Shown here piece by piece: positions 58,010-64,000 of a stretch of 64,000 bases of DNA. How positions within the stretch are numbered: position 1 is the stretch's first letter; each line of letters starts with the position of its first letter. The notes below the pieces were generated by a model that saw only the letters and a program-made list of their open reading frames with translations, did not search any database and had not been told where the DNA came from. The stretch is from JAVBPP01 sp031549535. Lineage in GTDB: Bacteria; Bacillota; Clostridia; Oscillospirales; Acutalibacteraceae. Location: the NCBI GenBank assembly GCA_031549535.1, contig JAVBPP010000052.1:9938-73937 (forward strand). The letters are read 5' to 3'. The translations under genes and the position numbers were made by a program.

Positions 58010-58963
58010 GTGAAAGTGAAATATGGCTGTTTGTTGGTTGCGGTTTGCCTGCCCATTGCCGTGTGCACTTCCTGTGTGCGTGGAACACAGGGCGAAGGTG
58101 AGGGTACAACCGAAACGACTGTAACACAGAATCAATTCACATCAGTGCCGCCGGGCAGTTCTGCCGCAGCACCGACAACGAAGGAATCAACCACGATACA
58201 GCAGAGCACAAGTAATCAGCTCCGAGCGGCAACAACCACAGCTCCGCACAGCACCGAAGGCACCACAACGCAGCAGCTCTCGCAGACTGTGCCGCCCGCA
58301 ACAACGGTAACGCAGGCAGCTGCAAAAATGCCGCAGACAAAGGCGGAAATTGTGCAATACTATAACGAGGCCGCCAACCGTGTGAAGCGGGAGAAGCCCG
58401 GCTTCCGTTGGACAGAGACCACCTATATCGGCGAAATCAAGCTGGGCAATGCCCTGATGAACAGTCTGGTCAAACCCATTGTCAATCTGTTTGACCAAGA
58501 GCCCCGCGCGCAGAGCCCGGTGCCCAAGGGCGCTGACCATAGCCTGTTCCCGGTGAAGGGTCAAAACTATGCCAGTAAAATGGAAGTCAGCGATGTGAAG
58601 GATGCGCAGTGCGTTGAAAAAAACGGCAGCTATGAGATTACACTGCGGTTTAAAGATGAGGAGCGAGACGCCTTGCCGGAGAATCCTGCGGAAGAGACAC
58701 GCCATGGCAGGTTCATGAATGTGACCTCCGCGCAGGAGAACAAGGTGGAGACTGCAAAGTTTGAGAAATTTCTTGTTTTTGAGGAATATAAGCCCAACTA
58801 TCGGAATTGTGAAATCAAGTGCAGCATTGCCATTGACAGCGCCAGGCTGCGCAGTGTAACCTTCCGCTTCTGCACAGATGCGGAGGTAAGGGCAAACGCA
58901 AAGGGTATTGCGTTTGGAGCACAGATGCGCTATACTTCGACCCAGAAATTTATTCTGGGATAA
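58010..58963 (+). CDS. Hypothetical lipoprotein with Thr-rich linker
   Basis: A 317-residue exported lipoprotein. The short signal peptide (KYGCLLVAVCLPIAVCTSC) ends in a lipobox-like sequence with Cys at about 22. A Thr/Ser/Gln-rich linker (about 25-105) precedes a folded domain (about 108-317) of unknown family with WTETTYIGEIKLGNALMN near its start. GTG 58010 is chosen because AGGGGGA lies 5 bases upstream; the ATG at 57989 has no ribosome binding site. It is probably co-transcribed with the DUF1015 gene. I recognise no function. Confidence 0.7.
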   Translation: MKVKYGCLLVAVCLPIAVCTSCVRGTQGEGEGTTETTVTQNQFTSVPPGSSAAAPTTKESTTIQQSTSNQLRAATTTAPHSTEGTTTQQLSQTVPPATTVTQAAAKMPQTKAEIVQYYNEAANRVKREKPGFRWTETTYIGEIKLGNALMNSLVKPIVNLFDQEPRAQSPVPKGADHSLFPVKGQNYASKMEVSDVKDAQCVEKNGSYEITLRFKDEERDALPENPAEETRHGRFMNVTSAQENKVETAKFEKFLVFEEYKPNYRNCEIKCSIAIDSARLRSVTFRFCTDAEVRANAKGIAFGAQMRYTSTQKFILG

Positions 58964-58996
58964 CATACATAATAAAAGAAAGAGATGTGAACGTCC

Positions 58997-59572
58997 ATGG
59001 AAAGACCTGTTTTAATTGAAACCTCCGCGCGCCATGCGCATGTAAGCCGGGAGGATTTGGACATTTTGTTTGGTGAGGGCTATCAGCTCACGCCGAAAAA
59101 AGACCTTTCTCAGCCCGGGCAGTTTGCCTGCGAGGAGCGCATTGCGGTTATCGGCCCGAAGGGGAGCTTTTCCGGCGTTTCGATACTTGGCCCGGAGCGT
59201 AAGCAGACCCAGGTTGAGCTTTCCGCAACCGATGCGCGCAGCATCGGCCTTTCCGCTCCCATTCGGGAGAGCGGCGTTCTCGCCGGCAGCGCCCCGTGCA
59301 AAATTGTTGGCCCCAAGGGTGAGGTGGAGTTGCAAGAGGGCGTTGTTGTTGCCAAGCGCCACATTCATATGACGCCGGAATCCGCAGCCGAATACGGCAT
59401 TGCGGATAAGCAGATTGTTATGGTGAAGGTGCCCTCCAAGGAGCGCGACCTGATTTTCGGTGATGTTGTTGCGCGGGTGCATCCGGAATATGCGCTTGCC
59501 ATGCATATCGATACGGACGAATCTAACGCCGCCTGCTGCGCCCCCGGCACCATTGGCGAAATTATACTGTAA
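58997..59572 (+). CDS. PduL-type phosphotransacylase
   Basis: A 191-residue PduL-like enzyme. It has two histidine motifs, SARHAHVS (about 10-17) and KRHIHM (about 119-124), which bind the zinc pair in PduL. It would interconvert acyl-CoA and acyl-phosphate, and could replace Pta in acetate formation for ATP. There is no microcompartment gene nearby and no N-terminal encapsulation helix, so a housekeeping role in the cytosol is likely. It lies 14 bases before homoserine dehydrogenase. Confidence 0.9.
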   Translation: MERPVLIETSARHAHVSREDLDILFGEGYQLTPKKDLSQPGQFACEERIAVIGPKGSFSGVSILGPERKQTQVELSATDARSIGLSAPIRESGVLAGSAPCKIVGPKGEVELQEGVVVAKRHIHMTPESAAEYGIADKQIVMVKVPSKERDLIFGDVVARVHPEYALAMHIDTDESNAACCAPGTIGEIIL

Positions 59573-59585
59573 GAGGACTAGAGAA

Positions 59586-60827
59586 ATGAATGTAGCGATT
59601 ATGGGCTACGGCAATATCGGTTCCGGCGTTGCGCAGCTGTTTAACAAAAACCATGACAGCATTGTGAAGCGCAGCCTGCAGCCGGAGCTGGAGCTGAAAT
59701 ATATTTTGGATATCCGCGACTTTACGGGCGATGTGAACGAGCACCTGATTATTCGGGATATTGGCATTATTTTACAGGACGAGAGCGTGCAGGTAGTGGT
59801 GGAAACCATCGGCGGGATTCACCCGGCCTACGAGTTTGTTCTGGCCTGCCTGAACGCGGGCAAGAGCGTTGTAAGCTCCAACAAAGAGCTGGTTGCGGAA
59901 AAGGGCTGTGAGCTGCTGCGCACGGCGCAGGAGCATAACGCCAACTTCCTGTTTGAGGCCAGTGTGGGCGGCGGAATACCGATTATCCGCCCGATTTCGC
60001 AGTGCCTTGCCGCCAATGAGCTGGTGGAGATTGCCGGCATTCTCAACGGCACAACCAATTTTATTTTAACCAAGATGATACAGGACAGCATGAGCTTTAC
60101 GGATGCGCTGCGCCTGGCGCAGGAAAACGGCTACGCGGAGCCCGACCCCACGGCGGATGTGGACGGCCACGACGCCTGCCGCAAAATTTGTATTTTGGCC
60201 TCGCTCTGCTTCGGCAAGCATGTGTATCCCAATGAGGTGCATACGGAGGGCATCCGCGCCATCACGCTGGAGGATGTGGAATACGCCAAACACTGGGGCG
60301 GTGTGATAAAGCTGCTCGGGCGCGCAAAGCTGCAGGAGGACGGGGCACATGTCGGTGCCATCGTCAGCCCGGCTCTGGTGCGCGGGGATAGCCAGCTGGC
60401 GGGCGTAAATGATGTGTTCAACGCAATTTTGGTGCGCGGGGACGCCATCGGCGATGTTGTGTTCTATGGCAGAGGCGCGGGCAAAATGCCCACGGCCAGC
60501 GCGGTGATGGCGGATGTGATTGACTGCGCGCAGCATGTTGGCAGCAAACGCGGCTTTGCCTGGGCGGATAGCAAGGCGGGCTATGTCAGCGATTATCTGG
60601 ATGGTCAAACCGTGCTTTATATCCGTGCAAAGGCGGCGGATCCGGCGAATGCGCGGATTCAAGCGGAAAAAACCTTTGGTAGCGTGCAGCTGCTCTACCG
60701 CGAGCAAGCCCCGCAGGATGAGATTGCCTTTATCACGCCGCAGGGCAGCGAGCGGGAGCTGCGCACACGCCTGGAAACACTGCTCGGCCTGGAGCCGCTG
60801 TCCGTGATACGGGTAACGGATTATTAA
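59586..60827 (+). CDS. hom: Homoserine dehydrogenase
   Basis: A 413-residue enzyme reducing aspartate semialdehyde to homoserine for threonine and methionine synthesis. It has the NAD(P) motif GYGNIGSGV (about 7-15), the catalytic domain with NKELVAEKG, GILNGTTNFILTKM and EADP/DVDGHDACRK-type residues (AEPDPTADVDGHDACRK, about 183-199), and a C-terminal ACT domain (about 335-413). ATG 59586 follows AGAGGA. It is one of a pair with the aspartokinase gene 56 bases downstream. Confidence 0.95.
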   Translation: MNVAIMGYGNIGSGVAQLFNKNHDSIVKRSLQPELELKYILDIRDFTGDVNEHLIIRDIGIILQDESVQVVVETIGGIHPAYEFVLACLNAGKSVVSSNKELVAEKGCELLRTAQEHNANFLFEASVGGGIPIIRPISQCLAANELVEIAGILNGTTNFILTKMIQDSMSFTDALRLAQENGYAEPDPTADVDGHDACRKICILASLCFGKHVYPNEVHTEGIRAITLEDVEYAKHWGGVIKLLGRAKLQEDGAHVGAIVSPALVRGDSQLAGVNDVFNAILVRGDAIGDVVFYGRGAGKMPTASAVMADVIDCAQHVGSKRGFAWADSKAGYVSDYLDGQTVLYIRAKAADPANARIQAEKTFGSVQLLYREQAPQDEIAFITPQGSERELRTRLETLLGLEPLSVIRVTDY

Positions 60828-60883
60828 AGCTGTGCATATACTATTTCGGCAAGCTTTTAGCTCTTGAAAGGATGGTCATAACT

Positions 60884-62098
60884 ATGGCACTCATTGTACA
60901 AAAATTTGGCGGCAGCTCCGTGGCCAATGCGGAGCGTATCTGGAATGTTGCGAGCATTATTACAGATACCTATAAAGCGGGCAACGATGTGATTGTTGTC
61001 GTCTCCGCGCAGGGGGATACCACGGATGAGCTTTACGCCAAGGCGGCGGAAATCAATCCGGATGCCTCCAAGCGCGAGATAGATATGCTCGTTTCCGCCG
61101 GGGAGCAAATTTCCATTGCTTTGGTTGCCATGGCGATTGAAAAGCTGGGCTTTCCGGTTTGTTCGCTCCTGGGCTGGCAGGCAGGCTTTCAAACCAGCTC
61201 CGCCTACGGCAGCGCGCGCATCAAGAGCTTGAACACCGAGCGGCTGAAAATGGAAATCGGCAGAAAGAATATCTGCGTTGTCGCGGGCTTCCAGGGTCTG
61301 TGCAAATATGACGATGTGACGACCTTTGGCCGCGGCGGTTCGGATACCAGCGCCGTTGCCATTGCGGCGGCCATGCACGCTGACCGCTGCCAGATTTATA
61401 CAGATGTCCAGGGCGTTTACACCGCTGACCCGCGCAAGGTGGAAAACACAAAGAAACTCGACGAAATTACCTATGACGAGATGTTGGAGCTGGCAACCCT
61501 CGGTGCCCAGGTGCTGAACAACCGCTCTGTGGAAATGGCGAAAAAATATAATGTAAAGCTGGAAGTGCTCTCAAGCTTGAAGCGCGTTCCGGGCACAATC
61601 GTAAAGGAGTCGATACAAATGGAAAAAATGCTGGTCAGGGGCGTAACGAAGGATAGCGATGTAGCGAGAATTTCAATTGTCGGCGTAGCGGATGTGCCGG
61701 GCATCGCGTTTAAAATTTTCAGCAAGCTTGCGGCGAAAAACATCAACGTGGATATCATTCTGCAATCCGTGGGCCGCGACGCAACAAAGGATATCTCCTT
61801 TACCGTGAGCAAGGCGAACTCCAAAACAGCCGTAGATGTGCTGCAAAATGAGCTGGATTTCCTGCAGGGTCTTACTATTATTTGCGATGAGGATGTTGCC
61901 AAAATCTCCGTAGTCGGTGCGGGCATGGAAACCCACCCGGGCACGGCGGCCAAAATGTTTGAAGCGCTGTTTGAGATTGATGTCAATATTCAGATGATTG
62001 CCACGAGTGAAATTAAAATTTCCGTGCTCATCGACGCAAAGGATGCCGACCGTTCCGTCAGTGCGGTGCATAAGGCGTTTTTTGCGGACGGTGAATAA
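60884..62098 (+). CDS. lysC: Aspartokinase
   Basis: A 404-residue aspartate kinase with VQKFGGSSVAN at the start, FGRGGSDTSAVA and IYTDVQGVYTADPR for nucleotide and aspartate binding, and two C-terminal ACT domains (about 265-400) for feedback control by amino acids. It makes aspartyl-phosphate, the first step to lysine, threonine and methionine. No lysine riboswitch fits in the short leader. I prefer ATG 60884 over ATG 60872, which touches the GAAAGG ribosome binding site. An internal start for a short ACT-only subunit, as in Bacillus, is possible but not evident. Confidence 0.95.
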   Translation: MALIVQKFGGSSVANAERIWNVASIITDTYKAGNDVIVVVSAQGDTTDELYAKAAEINPDASKREIDMLVSAGEQISIALVAMAIEKLGFPVCSLLGWQAGFQTSSAYGSARIKSLNTERLKMEIGRKNICVVAGFQGLCKYDDVTTFGRGGSDTSAVAIAAAMHADRCQIYTDVQGVYTADPRKVENTKKLDEITYDEMLELATLGAQVLNNRSVEMAKKYNVKLEVLSSLKRVPGTIVKESIQMEKMLVRGVTKDSDVARISIVGVADVPGIAFKIFSKLAAKNINVDIILQSVGRDATKDISFTVSKANSKTAVDVLQNELDFLQGLTIICDEDVAKISVVGAGMETHPGTAAKMFEALFEIDVNIQMIATSEIKISVLIDAKDADRSVSAVHKAFFADGE

Positions 62099-62103
62099 AC
62101 GCG

Positions 62104-62667
62104 ATGAACGTATACGATTTTGACAATACGATTTACCGGGGCGAGTCCGGCGTGGATATTTTTTTGTATTTCTTTAAAAAAGATCCTACGCTGCTGCGCT
62201 ATTTCCCCAAGGCGCTCGGTGCGATTTATCGCTATAAAAAAGGGCTGATGACAATTGAACAGGCGATGGAGGAATACAGCCCGCTGATTGAACAGTATGT
62301 CAGCAAGGTGGATATCCCCGGTGAAATCCGTGCGTTTTGGGATACGCACATGAAAAAGGTAAAACCCCTGTATTTTCGCCTGCGCTCGGAGGATGACCTC
62401 ATCCTCTCCGCCTGCCCGGAGCTGGTGCTGGAGGAGGTCTGCAAACGCGTGGGCATCAAACGCTTTATTGGCACAGGCTTTGACTTGGAAACCATGCGCG
62501 TTACCTTTTTCTGCTTTCGGGATAACAAGGTTAAGGCGTTCAAAGAGCGGTTTCCTGACACCCGCATCGAAAATTTCTACACGGATTCCTACAATGATAA
62601 ACCAATGATGGACATTTCCGACAATGTGTATTTCGTCAAGGGAAATCAAGTGGAGAAAATTAAATAG
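62104..62667 (+). CDS. HAD-superfamily phosphatase (subfamily IB)
   Basis: A 187-residue HAD hydrolase. Motif I is YDFDNTIYRG with the nucleophile and acid Asp (D5, D7). A helical cap (about 15-80) is followed by motif II in LILSACPE and motif III/IV around DSYNDKPMMDIS. It resembles phosphoserine-phosphatase-like enzymes. It follows lysC by 5 bases, so a link to amino-acid synthesis is possible. The substrate is unknown. Confidence 0.88.
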   Translation: MNVYDFDNTIYRGESGVDIFLYFFKKDPTLLRYFPKALGAIYRYKKGLMTIEQAMEEYSPLIEQYVSKVDIPGEIRAFWDTHMKKVKPLYFRLRSEDDLILSACPELVLEEVCKRVGIKRFIGTGFDLETMRVTFFCFRDNKVKAFKERFPDTRIENFYTDSYNDKPMMDISDNVYFVKGNQVEKIK

Positions 62668-62677
62668 ACATATTGCA

Positions 62678-62714
62678 ACACCCGGCTGCTTGTTATAAAT
62701 GAGCAGGCGGGTGT
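62678..62714. terminator. Hairpin terminator after the HAD phosphatase gene
   Basis: ACACCCGGCTGCT (62678-62690) and AGCAGGCGGGTGT (62702-62714) pair at 12 of 13 positions around an 11-base loop. A loose T-rich stretch (GGGATTTTTATTTGA) follows further on. It lies between convergent genes. Confidence 0.6.
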
Positions 62715-62748
62715 GTTATCGCTAGGGGATTTTTATTTGAGGTTGGTA

Positions 62749-63789
62749 TTACAACATAATCCAATACCGCTGCACGACATTGCCATCCTCTTCCGTACAC
62801 TCGTTTTCCAACACGCCGCCGCCCTTTTGAATCGTTTTGGCGGAAGCGATATTGTCTTTGTCACAGGTCACGAGCGCCCTGTGGATTCCAAGCTCGCGGC
62901 ACTTTTCCAACGCAAGCGCAAGCATGTTCGTTGCATAGCCTTTTCTGCGCTCCGTTGGGCGGACGCCGTAACCGATATGTCCGCCTGTGTTGTGCAGCGC
63001 CTCGTTCAGACAGTGGCGGACTTGAATTGTGCCAACGATGCTGTCCGCAACAAAAGCAAAATAGGTGGAGCAATTGACCCAGCCGGTCTGGGCCGCTGTC
63101 TGCGCGGCGGTTATTTTGGCGAGCCAGCTCTCATAATCGAAGGCTTGCAGAAAGCCACCGCTGCCGTGGATATGGGCTTCCCCGCAATCGATATACGCCT
63201 GTCGGTATTCCCAGGCGGCCTGTTTGTGTTCCGACGTGGGGGTAACAAGGCGCAGCCAATGCCGTCTCACCATGCCATAAACAGCAAGATCATAATACTG
63301 ACCATATAAACATTCGCCGTCCTGCAGCATACCCTCCAGCATAAAGCCCAGCCGTTCCGGGATTGCCCGGCTCTTTTTATTTGCGTCTGCGCAATAGATG
63401 TAGATTCTATTCACAGACAGGCTGTCGAAGGCGTAATCCACTAAAGTTCGTACACAGGCGGTCATAATGCCGCCGCCCTGCTCGCTTTGGGCAAGCCAAT
63501 AACCGATCATAGCGCTGTTGTTTGACCCTTTCATGTCGTGCAGACCGATAGTTCCAATATATCGATTGCCTTGGAAAATCCCAAGTACAAGCCCTGAACC
63601 GTTCTCCCATTCCTTTTCCCAGGAGGCGATCACGTTTTCTGTTACGACGGGGGAATCCGTTTCGTCCACCCAGGGCAGCCATTGCCGCAAGTAGTTGCGG
63701 TTTTGGTCGATCACAGCGAAAACGTTGGAGGCATCTTCCGGACGTAAGGTCTGCATGGTTATAGTATCTCTGATTGTAAATTCCATCAT
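62749..63789 (-). CDS. Double GNAT acetyltransferase
   Basis: A 346-residue protein made of two GNAT domains. The first (about 1-178) is RimJ/RimL-like, with LRPEDASNVFAVIDQNR and a degenerate acetyl-CoA loop QSEQGGGIMTACV. The second (about 179-346) has IGYGVRPTERRKGYATNMLALAL, outlined here, a complete acetyl-CoA-binding motif (RxxGxA form). The first domain may have lost or altered CoA binding. AGGAG precedes the ATG. Substrates could be amino groups of proteins, antibiotics or metabolites; none can be named. The gene stands alone, with the possible mobile-element end upstream. Confidence 0.85.
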   Translation of the reverse strand: MMEFTIRDTITMQTLRPEDASNVFAVIDQNRNYLRQWLPWVDETDSPVVTENVIASWEKEWENGSGLVLGIFQGNRYIGTIGLHDMKGSNNSAMIGYWLAQSEQGGGIMTACVRTLVDYAFDSLSVNRIYIYCADANKKSRAIPERLGFMLEGMLQDGECLYGQYYDLAVYGMVRRHWLRLVTPTSEHKQAAWEYRQAYIDCGEAHIHGSGGFLQAFDYESWLAKITAAQTAAQTGWVNCSTYFAFVADSIVGTIQVRHCLNEALHNTGGHIGYGVRPTERRKGYATNMLALALEKCRELGIHRALVTCDKDNIASAKTIQKGGGVLENECTEEDGNVVQRYWIML

Positions 63790-63939
63790 TATTACTCCTG
63801 CATGTAATTTTATCCCGCAAAACCCGTGCTACCATTTGATGCAGGAGGAATACCAATATCCAAAGAAAGCGTAGATAAAAAATCTGCAAAAAAGCCATAC
63901 AGCAAAGCTTTTCCTTGATTTTTTATGACGCTTTTAAAC

Positions 63940-64000
63940 TGTACCCTATAAACCGGACAGCCCCGGTTTTCAGAACCCTATAAACCAGACGAAGCGGTTT
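63940..64000. mobile_element. Possible end of an insertion element, with 16-base direct repeats
   Basis: From TG at 63940 the sequence runs TGTACCCTATAAACCGGACA, and ACCCTATAAACC(G/A)GAC occurs twice (63943-63958 and 63975-63990), with 15 of 16 bases identical and 32 bases apart. A terminal TGTA...GGACA followed by repeated transposase-binding-like boxes is reminiscent of IS3/IS150-group ends. The element, if real, extends beyond the window. No transposase codons are seen yet. Confidence 0.35.

Overview
The window is chromosomal DNA of an anaerobic, low-to-mid GC Gram-positive bacterium, most likely a clostridium of the Oscillospiraceae/Ruminococcaceae type. The evidence is the phoH-ybeY-dgkA-era-yqzL-recO gene order, a Soj-type ParA with an embedded parS site, a bifurcating-type [FeFe] hydrogenase, a minimal SufC/SufB pair, an LPXTG surface protein and consensus sigma-A promoters. 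I see no rRNA, tRNA, tmRNA or CRISPR array. Coding density is high, and only one gap (11271-11663) exceeds 300 bases.

Layout. 1-2.3 kb: leftward operon of a DRTGG protein, an RsbW-like ATPase and a sensory-type [FeFe] hydrogenase, running off the window. 2.3-4.4 kb: membrane-anchored GH18 protein. 4.4-7.9 kb: leftward parA without parB, then the coupled genes for a CPBP protease, TadA and an AI-2E-type permease. 8.1-11.3 kb: SufC, a SufB-like protein and an SLC45-like transporter. 11.3-11.6 kb: a large imperfect hairpin repeat (MITE-like). 11.7-14.4 kb: ECF sigma factor, membrane anti-sigma candidate and LPQTG surface protein. 14.5-17.4 kb: leftward Fur-family repressor and zinc ABC transporter, controlled by a large palindrome. 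17.6-20.3 kb: glycosyltransferase fused to a CDP-glycerol-type transferase. 20.4-24.3 kb: phoH-ybeY-dgkA-era-yqzL-recO. 24.3-31.6 kb: two paralogous GPH sugar symporters, mutS2 and proS. 31.7-44.7 kb: dinB, nagB, a GH38-like protein, an unknown membrane protein, a two-component system, a GH95 fucosidase, a third GPH-like transporter and an NfnB/GltD-like oxidoreductase. 44.7-47.8 kb: first Feo iron locus, leftward. 47.8-52.9 kb: leftward bifurcating hydrogenase operon. 53.0-55.4 kb: second Feo locus, rightward. 55.4-62.7 kb: flavoprotein, DUF1015 protein, lipoprotein, PduL-like enzyme, homoserine dehydrogenase, aspartokinase and a HAD phosphatase. 62.7-63.8 kb: double GNAT acetyltransferase. 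63.9-64.0 kb: possible end of an insertion element.

How it fits together. The cell appears to ferment sugars and host or plant glycans (fucosidase, GH38-like enzyme, glucosamine-6-phosphate deaminase, three sugar symporters) and to dispose of reductant as H2 through an NADH/ferredoxin-linked hydrogenase. That enzyme needs much iron and Fe-S assembly, and the window supplies two ferrous iron importers around the hydrogenase operon plus a minimal Suf system. Both Feo loci carry copies of the same 16-base operator motif, which points to one iron-responsive regulator encoded elsewhere. Both hydrogenase loci carry a small GHKL ATPase gene of unknown role, and this is the most system-like unexplained feature of the window.
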